Shown in pieces: positions 55,341-63,959 of a stretch of DNA of 64,000 nucleotides. Position numbers and translations under genes: made by a program. The notes beneath the pieces were generated by a model that was not told the DNA's origin, ran no database searches, and worked only from the letters and a program-made list of their open reading frames with translations. How positions within the stretch are numbered: the first letter of the stretch is position 1; each line of letters begins with the position of its first letter. This stretch comes from an uncultured Bacteroidales bacterium (GTDB lineage: Bacteria; Bacteroidota; Bacteroidia; Bacteroidales; WCHB1-69), in NCBI GenBank assembly GCA_937949745.1, contig CALECM010000059.1, positions 1 to 64,000 of the forward strand, in the 5' to 3' direction.

Positions 55341-55862
55341 ATGAAAAATTACCGTGAAAAACTTCATCGTATTACCACTTTTATTTTTGATTTCGACGGT
55401 GTGCTTTCGGATGGGAAAGTGTATGTTCTGCCTGACGGTGACCAGATCAGGAATACGGATGTGAAGGATGGATACGCTATTCATTACGCTATGAAACTGG
55501 GATACCGGATGGCGATTATTTCAGGAGGTTATTCCGAAACGATGAGATTACGTTACGCTAATTTTCCCGGTATGGAAATTTACCTGAAAGTGGGCGATAA
55601 AGTAGCGGTGTTTAATGAATATCTCGCCAAACACCAAATTAGTGCGGAGGAGGTGTTGTATGTGGGAGATGATATTCCGGATTATAAACTCATGCAGATG
55701 GTTGGGGTAAAATGTTGTCCTTCTGATGCGGCGGAAGAGATTAAGCAGATCGCCGATTATATTTCCCACAGGCGGGGTGGCGATGGTTGCGTAAGGGATG
55801 TGATCGAACAAACGATCAGGGCACACGGTAAATGGATGGGTGATGACGCCCATATCTGGTAA
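55341..55862 (+). CDS. KdsC-type HAD phosphatase (3-deoxy-D-manno-octulosonate 8-phosphate phosphatase)
   Basis: The 173-residue cap-less HAD enzyme has the nucleophile pair D17 and D19 in FIFDFDGVLSDG, motif II serine in AIISGGYS (near 63), and the acidic GDDIPDYKLM (near 113). Its length and the C-terminal GGDGCVRDVIEQ match KdsC, which makes KDO for lipopolysaccharide. Without kdsA or kdsB nearby the KDO role is probable and not proven. It shares a transcript with the DUF2520 gene and converges with the DUF2023 gene after 12 bp. Confidence 0.85.
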   Translation: MKNYREKLHRITTFIFDFDGVLSDGKVYVLPDGDQIRNTDVKDGYAIHYAMKLGYRMAIISGGYSETMRLRYANFPGMEIYLKVGDKVAVFNEYLAKHQISAEEVLYVGDDIPDYKLMQMVGVKCCPSDAAEEIKQIADYISHRRGGDGCVRDVIEQTIRAHGKWMGDDAHIW

Positions 55863-55874
55863 TATCCGGATGAT

Positions 55875-56213
55875 TTATCCGGCCAAGGATATTCTTTCTT
55901 TTTCCTTTAATTTCAAATACCGGCCGCACTGTTGCAGCCGGTCATATCCTAACATAATACCCAAAATGAAGTCCTCTTCCGCTGTAAATTCATGTAGTTT
56001 TTTATTCCCTATTTCCCGGATTACATCCACACATTCGGGATCTCCGAAAAATAGGTTGATCTTAGAGTCGGATACGGTTCTCACGATATAAGAGATTCCC
56101 TGGTGTTTTAATTTGAGTTCGGCTTCGTCTCTGTAAGATGCGTCGAGCGTATGCAAAACAAGGTGCCGTAATCCTTTTTTGTATTCATAAATATGATGGC
56201 AAAGTACTTTCAT
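55875..56213 (-). CDS. DUF2023 family protein
   Basis: This 112-residue cytosolic protein belongs by pattern to DUF2023 (MKVLCHHIYEYKKGLRHLVL at the start, FFGDPECVDVIR in the middle). The family is of unknown function and is found beside flavodoxin genes in anaerobes. Here flavodoxin lies 33 bp upstream on the same strand. A role in flavodoxin-linked electron transfer is inferred from this link only. Confidence 0.8.
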   Translation of the reverse strand: MKVLCHHIYEYKKGLRHLVLHTLDASYRDEAELKLKHQGISYIVRTVSDSKINLFFGDPECVDVIREIGNKKLHEFTAEEDFILGIMLGYDRLQQCGRYLKLKEKERISLAG

Positions 56214-56246
56214 GGTAATGGGCTTGGTAGTAGTAATTGATGAGTA

Positions 56247-56753
56247 TTATGTGAAAAGCGGTAAGATTTCCGTAATCCATTTGTCAATCCTTTCATCCGT
56301 AAGGGAAGCTTCATTGTCTTCATCCAGCGCCAATCCGGCAAAATGACCGTCTTCAGCTGCTTTGGAATCGTCAAAATGATAGCCGTCTACAGGAACTTCT
56401 CCGATGATATTACATCCTTTGTCCTTAACCGCCTCATATAAAATACCAACCCCGTCGACAAAAGTATCCGGATAAGAACTTGAATCTCCCAAACCGAAGA
56501 ATGCGACGGTTTTACCTTCAAGATTACTGTTGGTCAGTACGGAAAGATGCTCTTCCCAGTCGTCCTGAAGATCACCGAATCCCCAGGTGGATGTACCCAG
56601 GATGAGGTTGGGATAGCTGTCAAGGTCCCCGGCTTTTAGGCCGGAAACATCAATAAGGGATACTTCTTCACCGGAAAGTTTTCCGGCTATTTTTTGTGCT
56701 GCATTCCGGGTGTTATCGGTGGTAGAACCGAATACAATGCCAATTTTTTTCAT
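56247..56753 (-). CDS. fldA: Flavodoxin
   Basis: The 168-residue protein has the FMN phosphate loop GSTTDNTRNAAQKI (residues 9-22), the STWGFGDLQDDWEE loop carrying the tryptophan beside the flavin (near 55) and FFGLGDSSSYPDTFVDG (near 86) with the second flavin loop. It is a long-chain flavodoxin that carries electrons in the cytosol, as a substitute for ferredoxin. It leads a two-gene unit with the DUF2023 gene. An AT-rich region upstream has a possible TTATTTTG element near 56798 on the minus strand. Confidence 0.95.
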   Translation of the reverse strand: MKKIGIVFGSTTDNTRNAAQKIAGKLSGEEVSLIDVSGLKAGDLDSYPNLILGTSTWGFGDLQDDWEEHLSVLTNSNLEGKTVAFFGLGDSSSYPDTFVDGVGILYEAVKDKGCNIIGEVPVDGYHFDDSKAAEDGHFAGLALDEDNEASLTDERIDKWITEILPLFT

Positions 56754-57015
56754 GATATTCTAATTTATAAGTTTATATCCGTATTAGATTTTCGATTACA
56801 AAATAAAATAAAAACGTATTGAAACTCAATCACTAATTGTAGTGATTTTTAGAAGGGCAATACCTATTTTTACTTTCTTTCCTTCTCTATTATGAAAGTC
56901 CTGAATCCAGATGGAAGTCAAGTCAGGAATGGATTCTCCTTAGCCATTCATAGAGGGATTCCTTTTGTTTCTCCGCAATTGCCAATACTTTCTCATAATA
57001 TGAAAAACAGTCTGA
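56754..57015. other. Non-coding region before the DUF1016 pseudogene
   Basis: No gene is seen. A small hairpin with a T-run (ATCACTA at 56829-56835 with TAGTGAT at 56840-56846, then TTTTT) lies in the plus direction but has no plus-strand gene before it. It may be the left end of the region carrying the DUF1016 pseudogene. Confidence 0.4.
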
Positions 57016-57285
57016 CCAAAAGATGTTAATCCGTTTGAGAGTATCTATGGAACGCATAGCGTATTACAGGAAAATGCGAAGATAGCTGTAAACCAGAATC
57101 TAACGATACGCAATTGGCTTGTAGGGTGCTATATTGTAGAATATGAGCAACACGGAGAAGACCGGGCAGAGTATGGTACGAAGCTCTTGGATGAACTTGC
57201 CAAGAAGTTAAAATCAAGAGGAATTAAAGGATTAAGAAGCCGGGAACTAAATACCTGTCGGAAATTTTATATAACCTATCCTCAA

Positions 57286-57310
57286 ATTTGGCGGACATTG
57301 TCCGCCAAAT
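57286..57310. repeat. Perfect intragenic palindrome encoding a TLSAK peptide
   Basis: The arms ATTTGGCGGACA (57286-57297) and its complement (57299-57310) flank one central T. Inside the DUF1016 frame it encodes the TLSAK motif and, being a palindrome, encodes a similar peptide on the other strand. Confidence 0.75.
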
Positions 57311-57364
57311 TGCAAGCAAATCATAATCATGGCATTCTGGCAATAGACATAAACAAATTGGAGA

Positions 57365-57387
57365 TTTCGCGGACATTGCCCGCAAAA
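57365..57387. repeat. Imperfect second copy of the intragenic palindrome
   Basis: GCGGACA at 57369-57375 faces TGCCCGC at 57377-57383 with one mismatch pair. It encodes TLPAK and lies 80 bp after the perfect copy in the same frame. Confidence 0.6.
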
Positions 57388-58229
57388 TCTGATTCTGAGA
57401 TTGAAATTGCTCCAGAACTGTTATTATCAAGGCTTTCTTATTCTCATTTTATAGAATTGATAAAGTTTGAAGACCCACTCGAGCGCCTATTCTACGAAGT
57501 CGAAACGATAAAGAATAATTGGAGCGTTCGGGAATTGGAACGGGCTGTGAATACGACTCTGTATGTTAGAACCGGATTGTCGAAAAACAAGGAAACTGTT
57601 ATTGCCAAATTCAAAAATCAAAAGCCGGCTCAAAATGTAGATATCATTCGTGATCCCTACTTCCTGGAATTTCTTGGATTGGAAGAACGTTCGGAATATA
57701 GTGAATCCGAATTAGAACAAGCCATCCTGGACCATTTGCAGAAATTCCTGATAGAACTGGGTACGGGATTCTGTTTTGAATCTCGCCAAAAGCGGATCAC
57801 GTTCGATAATACTCATTACCGCATCGACCTGGTCTTCTATCACCGTATCCTGAAAAGTCATATTTTGATTGATTTGAAAATCGGCAGATTCGACCACGCT
57901 GATGCCGGGCAAATGAATATATATTTTAATTATTATAAAGACAATGAAATGACAGACGGTGATAATCCGCCTATAGGACTTATTCTTTGTGGCAGCAAAG
58001 GTGAGGCACTGGCGAAATAAGCTACTTCCGGCATGGATAACCAACTATTTGTTTCCAAATATTTAGTTCAATTACCGGATAAAAAGATCTTGGAAAATTT
58101 CATCAAAAGGGAAATTGGAGAATAGAAATTCATTGAGACGGTTTAGCCGTTCCAATTTATCGTGATCCACCGGGTTATTAAATCCTGTTTCATAAAGATG
58201 AATAACCTGTTCATATCGGTAGAAAATGA

Positions 58230-58262
58230 TTTGTAATCTCTCTCTTTTTTTACTACTTTTGC
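58230..58262 (+). promoter_or_regulatory. Bacteroidetes promoter for rpe
   Basis: A -33 TTTG at 58230-58233 and a -7 TACTTTTGC at 58254-58262 are separated by 20 bases, close to the consensus spacing. The ATG at 58279 follows 16 bp later. Confidence 0.75.
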
Positions 58263-58278
58263 AAACTAAATTTTCTGT

Positions 58279-58953
58279 ATGCAACCTTTGATCTCTCCTT
58301 CCATGTTATCGGCCGATTTTTGTCATTTGGCCGATGATATTTCCATGATAAATAATTCGCAGGCCGATTTTTTCCATCTGGATATCATGGATGGTGTATT
58401 TGTACCCAACATTTCTTACGGAATGCCTTTGATAAAGGCTATCAAATCGTTAGCCCAGAAACCGTTGGATGTACATCTCATGATCGTTCAACCTGAACGC
58501 TATGTCAGGGAATTTAAAGAAGCCGGAGCGGATCTGCTGACCGTACATTGGGAAGCGGCGATACACCTGCATCGTCTGGTTCATCAGATAAGGAGCGAAG
58601 ATATGCTGGCCGGCGTCGCATTGAATCCGCATACTCCGGTATCCAACTTAGAGGATATCATCCAGGATCTGGATCTGGTGCTGATCATGTCGGTAAATCC
58701 CGGTTTCGGCGGACAGAAATTCATTGAAAGGACCTATGCCCGTATTGCGGAACTCAGGGATATGATCATCAGGCAGAATTCCAATGCCATGATTGAAGTG
58801 GACGGGGGAGTCGGTGCCGATAATGCCGAAGCTCTGGTAGAAGCCGGTGCTGATATATTAGTAGCCGGGAATGCCATATTCAAATCTGATGATCCTATAG
58901 AGACCATAAAGAAATTAAAAAGTGCTGGAAAAGAGGATGATCAACAGGCATAA
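58279..58953 (+). CDS. rpe: Ribulose-phosphate 3-epimerase
   Basis: The 224-residue TIM-barrel enzyme interconverts ribulose 5-phosphate and xylulose 5-phosphate. Visible residues are the start ISPSMLSADFCHL (substrate serine), the metal ligands in FHLDIMDGVFVPNISYG (near 33-49), VHLMIVQPERY, MSVNPGFGGQKFI (near 140) and VDGGVGADNA with the catalytic aspartate (near 174). Length is normal. The gene is 25 bp upstream of the first SGNH-like gene and may share its transcript. Confidence 0.96.
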   Translation: MQPLISPSMLSADFCHLADDISMINNSQADFFHLDIMDGVFVPNISYGMPLIKAIKSLAQKPLDVHLMIVQPERYVREFKEAGADLLTVHWEAAIHLHRLVHQIRSEDMLAGVALNPHTPVSNLEDIIQDLDLVLIMSVNPGFGGQKFIERTYARIAELRDMIIRQNSNAMIEVDGGVGADNAEALVEAGADILVAGNAIFKSDDPIETIKKLKSAGKEDDQQA

Positions 58954-58978
58954 TTAGTCCGTACCGGAAAAAGGGAAT

Positions 58979-60460
58979 ATGAAACCATACCGTATTTTGA
59001 TATTTATTATCGTGGTAATTACGGGATTAGGGCTTTTAGCGGCCTTTTTCCCGGAAGATGGTATTGCGGTCGGGAATATAACCCTGCGTTTTCCTTCCCT
59101 GGAAACCGTGATGACGCGTGAAGACCATTCTCAGCAGGAAGCGGAAGCCAGGATGATGGTACTGGATAGTATCGCCACCCGGACCCGGGAGTTAAATGAA
59201 TTAAAAGATACGTTATCCTATTATAACGAAATATTATCCATGCACCCCGCCCGTTTTTATGTGCCGGGAGACGATATCGGTTATTTTGATTCCTTCTTTG
59301 AGGCATTAGACCTGGCCAATGAAGAAGAACGTGTGGTCAGGATATTACATTACGGCGATTCGCAGATCGAGATGGACAGGATATCGTCAGATTTGCGCGC
59401 ATTTTTCCAGCATAAATTCGGCGGTGGCGGTCCGGGATTATTACCGCTGGAACAAACCATCCCTTCCGCGTCGGTATATCAGCAGGCTTCCGGTGATTAT
59501 GAAGATTATGCCGTATACGGCACCAGTATGAGGACTTCAAACCGGGAATACGGACTGATGGGCCGTTTTTACCGGGTTCATAGTAATGCTCATTTCACCG
59601 CTACCGCTACAAAAAATGAAAAACTTGATCCCGGGCTAAGATCCTTTTCCCGGATTACACTCTTATTTAAAGACCTGAAAGGCGGATTTTCCGCTTCCCT
59701 TAAAGGCAGAGGTCTTCCCGGAGAATTAATGCAAACTAATGAAAAAGCCGGATATGGAAGCTTAACATGGCAATTGGATACCGTCGTGACCAGGATTTCT
59801 TTGAACCTCAAAGGCGCTGCCGACATTTACGGAATACTGCTGGACAATGGTTTCGGCGCCAATGTGGATAATATTCCCTTACGCGGTTCTTCGGGGACCA
59901 TTTTTACTTCCATCAGGGATTCTTCACTTTCTCATCTTTATGAGTTGGCAGATGTTGGATTGGTGATATTGCAGTTCGGCGGAAATTCCGTGCCGGGAAT
60001 ATATGGAGAAAAAGGAGTACAGGCATATAAGGAAAGAATCGCGTCCCAGATACGTTACATAAGAAATATTTATCCTAATGCCAAGTTATTATTTATAGGT
60101 CCTTCCGATATGAGTACGAGGGTGAACGGGACACTGCAAACCTACCCGTGGCTTCCTGCTATTGTGGAAGCATTGAAAGAAGCGGCGATAGAAAACGATG
60201 CTGCGTTTTGGGATATGTACGAGGTAATGGGTGGACATAACTCCATGTTGGCATGGGTCAGGAATGGATATGCCGGAAATGATTATATACATTTTACACC
60301 GACCGGGGCAACCAAAATCGGTAAGGCGCTTTCCGGTTCATTTGAAGTGATGTATGATTTTTACCGGATGCGCAAAGAAACACCCGGAGATCGTTTTGAT
60401 GAAATATGGGCAAATTTTAATATGCAACCGACTGTAGACACTACTACCGCTCAATACTAA
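58979..60460 (+). CDS. Membrane-anchored SGNH/GDSL-like hydrolase
   Basis: The 493-residue protein has an N-terminal membrane anchor (about residues 5-26) and a long coiled stretch, then an SGNH-type fold. Block I is LHYGDSQIEMDR with the serine near 126, the glycine/asparagine block reads QFGGNSVPG near 334, and the terminal block YIHFTPTGATKIG near 437 holds the histidine of the catalytic set. Such proteins in Bacteroidetes are linked to MBOAT acyltransferases and are thought to add or remove acetyl groups on surface glycans. The next gene starts on the adjacent base. Substrate unknown. Confidence 0.82.
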   Translation: MKPYRILIFIIVVITGLGLLAAFFPEDGIAVGNITLRFPSLETVMTREDHSQQEAEARMMVLDSIATRTRELNELKDTLSYYNEILSMHPARFYVPGDDIGYFDSFFEALDLANEEERVVRILHYGDSQIEMDRISSDLRAFFQHKFGGGGPGLLPLEQTIPSASVYQQASGDYEDYAVYGTSMRTSNREYGLMGRFYRVHSNAHFTATATKNEKLDPGLRSFSRITLLFKDLKGGFSASLKGRGLPGELMQTNEKAGYGSLTWQLDTVVTRISLNLKGAADIYGILLDNGFGANVDNIPLRGSSGTIFTSIRDSSLSHLYELADVGLVILQFGGNSVPGIYGEKGVQAYKERIASQIRYIRNIYPNAKLLFIGPSDMSTRVNGTLQTYPWLPAIVEALKEAAIENDAAFWDMYEVMGGHNSMLAWVRNGYAGNDYIHFTPTGATKIGKALSGSFEVMYDFYRMRKETPGDRFDEIWANFNMQPTVDTTTAQY

Positions 60461-61765
60461 GTGATGAAAAAAAAACTGGTTTTGTTATTATTATTGTGGG
60501 TTTTTCACGGGATTTATCTGTTTTCCCAGCCGATATATCCATATGTAAAGATCGATACCCTGAATTTTGCTCAATTTGATAAAAATGAATTGGTCTTCAG
60601 TCAGGATACTTCCTTATTGATGCCTTTTTTTGAGAAATTTAATTCTGTGGTGACTTCCGGAGAGGGGAATATCAATATTGTCCATATTGGAGCTTCACAC
60701 GTGCAGGCCGGTACGTTTCCACATCGTATCAGGAAAAATCTGCTCGAGATATTTCCGGCTTCCGTAGCCGGCAGAGGAATGATCTTTCCTTATTCCGTTG
60801 CCAGAAAATCTAACAATCCGGCAGATTACAAAGTCTCTTCCTCCACAACCTTCGAATTGATAAGAAATGTCTACTCTAATTTGGAAAAACCTTTGGGAGT
60901 GACGGGTATCGCGGTTTATACCTCCGATACCGTAGCTGAAATCAGGATTTCCATTCCGGCTTTAGATCCTGAGTTTATAACCACAAGGATTCACCTTTTC
61001 GGATTCGCCGATAGCGGTCGTGTGATACCGACGATCCGGATCGACAGTCTGGAATACCCGCCCGTGGTGATGGATTCTGCTGCCCGTAAATTTATTTATG
61101 AAGTACAACCTTTTACCGATACTTTTACCTTACAAATCCGGAACCATACAGGCGGAGCTTTCACCATAACCGGAATTTTGCTGGATAACGGCTTTCCGGG
61201 TATAACATACCATTCTTTAGGAGTAAACGGGGCGAATGTGGCTTCTTTCCTGAAATGTGATTATTTTGTCCGGGATATGCAATATTTGAAACCGGATATG
61301 GTCATTTTCGGATTGGGAATAAACGATGCTTCCGGTGATCATTTCGATACTTTGGAATTCGTCAATAATTATCTGCAGCTTGTCGACCGGATTAAAGAAG
61401 TAAATCCGGAATGTGCGTTTGTTTTTGTTACCAATAACGATAGTTACAAAAGGATTGCCCGGGGGAAATATGCAGTCAATAAAAGAGGTCCCGTGGTGAG
61501 GGAACAGTTCTACAAACTGGCGTCCCTGACTTCCGGCGCGGTTTGGGATCAATTTGAAATTATGGGAGGACTTAAGTCCATGGATAAATGGCGTATTGCC
61601 TCGCTGGCCAAAACCGACCGCGTCCATTTTACCAATCAGGGCTATAGCCTTATAGGCGATCTATTCACCAATGCTTTTCTGGATGCTTATTGGAGGTGGA
61701 AACTAACACAGATAGATGTTCCCATTGATATGGAATTTATGGAACGGCAATCAGTATCAGACTAA
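60461..61765 (+). CDS. Secreted SGNH/GDSL-like protein with altered block I
   Basis: The 434-residue protein has a cleavable signal peptide (MMKKKLVLLLLLWVF, cut near residue 24) and a C-terminal SGNH-type fold. Block I reads VHIGASHVQAG near 73: the serine is kept but the usual GDS aspartate is alanine. The later blocks FGLGINDASGDHFD (near 285) and RVHFTNQGYSLIG (near 387) are intact. It is a paralogue of the preceding protein with a different envelope topology, and may bind or transfer acyl groups. It lies directly after the first gene and 9 bp before the MBOAT gene. Confidence 0.8.
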   Translation: MMKKKLVLLLLLWVFHGIYLFSQPIYPYVKIDTLNFAQFDKNELVFSQDTSLLMPFFEKFNSVVTSGEGNINIVHIGASHVQAGTFPHRIRKNLLEIFPASVAGRGMIFPYSVARKSNNPADYKVSSSTTFELIRNVYSNLEKPLGVTGIAVYTSDTVAEIRISIPALDPEFITTRIHLFGFADSGRVIPTIRIDSLEYPPVVMDSAARKFIYEVQPFTDTFTLQIRNHTGGAFTITGILLDNGFPGITYHSLGVNGANVASFLKCDYFVRDMQYLKPDMVIFGLGINDASGDHFDTLEFVNNYLQLVDRIKEVNPECAFVFVTNNDSYKRIARGKYAVNKRGPVVREQFYKLASLTSGAVWDQFEIMGGLKSMDKWRIASLAKTDRVHFTNQGYSLIGDLFTNAFLDAYWRWKLTQIDVPIDMEFMERQSVSD

Positions 61766-61774
61766 ATCAGTTCT

Positions 61775-63493
61775 ATGACCTTAGATAATATCAAATCTTT
61801 TTTTACGATCATATTTTCTTTCGACGAAAGATACCCGCTTCTTTTTACACAATTCTATTTCTGGGCTTTTTTTGCCATCGTATTTGCTGTTTTCAGCCTG
61901 ATAGGTAACCGCAGGCTTTTAAGAAATGCTTTTCTTTTCTTCGCCAGTCTTTTTTTCTACTATAAAACTTCCGGTCTTTTCGTACTTATCCTGATCTTTT
62001 CGACATTATACGGTTTCTTTATCGGCAAAAGAATAGGGAATTTATCCCAAAGTTCATGGAGAAAATTCTATCTTATCCTGGGGGTATTTATCAACCTGTT
62101 TTTATTATGCTATTTTAAATACGCTTATTTTTTCACAGATGCCTATAACAGCCTTTTCCATACGAATTATGAAGTGGTTAATTATCTGGCTAAATGGACG
62201 AATGAGTTAGCCGGAACTACCCGTTTCGATGCCAGTAAAATATTGTTACCTGTAGGGATATCCTTTTATACTTTTCAGAATATAAGTTATTTGGTCGATA
62301 TTTATAAAAAGAAGGTACTTCCGGTCAGCAATATACTGGATTTCGGTTTTTATACCTGCTTTTTTCCGGGTCTTGTAGCCGGACCTATTGTACGGGCCAA
62401 CCAGTTTATTCCGCAACTTTACAAGAAATTCCATCTCTCCAGGAAACAGTTCGGAATTGCTGTTTTCTGGATATTGAACGGACTGATCAAGAAATTGATC
62501 CTGAGTGATTATCTGGCGGTAAATTTTGTAGACAGGGTTTTTAATAATCCCAATCTCTTTACCGGCTTTGAGAATCTTTCGGCTCTGTTTCTCTATTCTC
62601 TGCAGGTATATGCCGATTTTTCCGGTTATACGGATATCGCCATCGGTGTAGCCATGTTGATGGGTTTTTATCTCCCTATGAATTTTAATTCACCTTATAA
62701 GGCGACCAATTGCGGTAATTTTTGGAGAAGGTGGCATATTTCCTTATCTACATGGCTTAAAGATTACTTATACATACCATTGGGCGGAAGCAGAAAGGGA
62801 AAAGTCAGAACGCAGGTCAACCTTATGGTTACGATGCTGCTGGGCGGACTGTGGCACGGCGCCAGTTGGAATTTCATGATCTGGGGAGGCCTCAATGGCG
62901 TGGGAATTCTTACTTTCAAGTTGTGGAGAACCATGAAGAAATATGCCCGTACTTTACTGACTTTTGCGGGCTTCCTCCTTTTCTTTTGCCTCAATTATTT
63001 TTTCCCGAATCCCGCTTTTGTTATAGGCTCGGTATGGTTAGGCGTGATTTTCGCCGGTACTTTCCTCGATCAGCTGTATTCCCTCTTTGCGAAAAACAAA
63101 CCGATTGTCTGGCTGAACCGGGGTTGGTCTATATTCCTGACTTTCGTTTTCATTACTTTCACCAGATTATTTTTCCGTTCAGGCTCAAATCTGGATCCGG
63201 CGGAAGCCAGCCGGGTAGCCTGGGAAACCGCCAGGAATATGATAACCCGTATCGGAGGAAAATGGCAGGTAGACCTTATTCCGCAAATTTTGCATGAATA
63301 TATGTTTGTCTTTATTCTTTTTGCTATAGGAATGATCATCCACTGGCTTCCCGAAAAATGGAAAAGATGGTACCGTGTTAACTTTGCGATGATGCCTTTA
63401 TGGCTTATGGCGATTGTGGTGATAGGTACGGTTTTTGTGGTTTATCAGTTCGTTACCGCCGACCTTCAGCCATTTATTTATTTCCAGTTCTGA
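61775..63493 (+). CDS. MBOAT family O-acyltransferase
   Basis: The 572-residue protein has about 10-12 membrane segments and matches the AlgI/PatA-like MBOAT family. Hallmarks are NFWRRWHISLSTWLKDYLYI (near 314, first conserved histidine), IPLGGSRKGKVR and the active-site histidine in LGGLWHGASWNFMIWG (near 361). It moves acyl groups, usually acetyl, across the inner membrane to partner proteins that modify exported glycans. The two upstream SGNH-like proteins are the likely partners. The substrate polymer is not encoded nearby. Confidence 0.93.
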   Translation: MTLDNIKSFFTIIFSFDERYPLLFTQFYFWAFFAIVFAVFSLIGNRRLLRNAFLFFASLFFYYKTSGLFVLILIFSTLYGFFIGKRIGNLSQSSWRKFYLILGVFINLFLLCYFKYAYFFTDAYNSLFHTNYEVVNYLAKWTNELAGTTRFDASKILLPVGISFYTFQNISYLVDIYKKKVLPVSNILDFGFYTCFFPGLVAGPIVRANQFIPQLYKKFHLSRKQFGIAVFWILNGLIKKLILSDYLAVNFVDRVFNNPNLFTGFENLSALFLYSLQVYADFSGYTDIAIGVAMLMGFYLPMNFNSPYKATNCGNFWRRWHISLSTWLKDYLYIPLGGSRKGKVRTQVNLMVTMLLGGLWHGASWNFMIWGGLNGVGILTFKLWRTMKKYARTLLTFAGFLLFFCLNYFFPNPAFVIGSVWLGVIFAGTFLDQLYSLFAKNKPIVWLNRGWSIFLTFVFITFTRLFFRSGSNLDPAEASRVAWETARNMITRIGGKWQVDLIPQILHEYMFVFILFAIGMIIHWLPEKWKRWYRVNFAMMPLWLMAIVVIGTVFVVYQFVTADLQPFIYFQF

Positions 63494-63516
63494 TTACAAC
63501 TAATGTTTAATAAATA

Positions 63517-63546
63517 AAAAAGACTACCCGACGGGTAGTCTTTTTT
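63517..63546 (+). terminator. Strong intrinsic terminator after MBOAT gene
   Basis: The stem GACTACCC with GGGTAGTC, extended by A-T pairs, encloses a 3-base loop and ends in TTTTTT at 63541-63546. It closes the rpe-SGNH-SGNH-MBOAT set and can also serve the minus-strand lipoprotein gene. Confidence 0.88.
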
Positions 63547-63567
63547 GGAAATGTATAAGTATAATTA

Positions 63568-63774
63568 TTATTTACATTCCAGTTTGCTTCCATCTGCGTA
63601 AGTTTCATTGAAGTCTTTACATTTCCAACCGCTACCGTTAACTTTCGGAGCATTGTACTCGGAAACTGTAGTACCGGCAGCATTGATTTCTTTACAATTG
63701 CAACTTTTTACACATGAAGTTGATAGCACTGCCATGCATCCTGCTATGGCCAAGATAAATAATCCTTTTTTCAT
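63568..63774 (-). CDS. Small cysteine-rich lipoprotein
   Basis: The 68-residue precursor (MKKGLFILAIAGCMAV) ends its signal at the lipobox STSC, giving a mature lipoprotein of about 48 residues with further cysteines in SCNCKE, GWKCKD and the C-terminal ECK. The even set of cysteines suggests disulfides or metal binding. I do not recognise a family. It has its own promoter (63803) and sits alone between two terminators, which argues for a real gene. Confidence 0.72.
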   Translation of the reverse strand: MKKGLFILAIAGCMAVLSTSCVKSCNCKEINAAGTTVSEYNAPKVNGSGWKCKDFNETYADGSKLECK

Positions 63775-63802
63775 AATATGAATAGGTTTGGTGAATAATG
63801 CG

Positions 63803-63811
63803 GCAAAATTA
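63803..63811 (-). promoter_or_regulatory. Promoter -7 element for the small lipoprotein gene
   Basis: TAATTTTGC on the minus strand lies 29 bp upstream of the ATG at 63774. Confidence 0.5.
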
Positions 63812-63914
63812 AAAAAATCTTCTTTTAAAATTACATTTTTTGAATAAAAATATTTTATTGGAAGTCAGAAATACCATATTTCCATTTTTGTTGTCACGCA
63901 CCTTATAAAAACAA

Positions 63915-63940
63915 AAAAGCCGGGATTAATCCCGGCTTTT
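63915..63940 (-). terminator. Symmetric intrinsic terminator
   Basis: A 13-bp perfect palindrome (AAAAGCCGGGATT with its complement) with an A-rich left flank and T-rich right flank lies 20 bp after the stop codon of the minus-strand gene at the window edge. Confidence 0.8.
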
Positions 63941-63959
63941 GAAATATAATGAAATACAA

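Larger units (their letters stand above)
57016..58125 (+). pseudogene. DUF1016/YhcG family PDDEXK nuclease, broken by a nonsense codon
   Basis: The frame opens at 57016 with no ATG and gives the family N-terminal domain (IAVNQNLTIRNWLVGCYIVE, EDRAEYGTKLLDEL). The nuclease domain follows with DIIRDPYFLEFLGLEE, KRITFDNTHYRIDLVFYHRI and LIDLKIGRFDHADAGQM, which supply the PD-(D/E)XK residues. A TAA at 58018-58020 stands where a tyrosine codon is expected in family members (K-Y-A-x-x-G); the frame then continues with MDNQLFVSKYLVQLPDKKI to a natural TAG at 58123-58125. Loss of the start codon and the nonsense codon mark a recent pseudogene. Two palindromes encode TLSAK-like insertions near 57286 and 57369. 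YhcG-type nucleases occur in defence and mobile regions. Confidence 0.8.

Noticed and set aside
57224..57430. 68-codon minus-strand frame with a TMSAK motif
   Set aside because: It exists only because the palindrome encodes similar peptides on both strands of the DUF1016 gene.
58072..58284. 70-codon minus-strand frame near the DUF1016 pseudogene
   Set aside because: It lies opposite the former C-terminal end of the nuclease gene and over the rpe promoter, and no family resemblance or promoter supports it.
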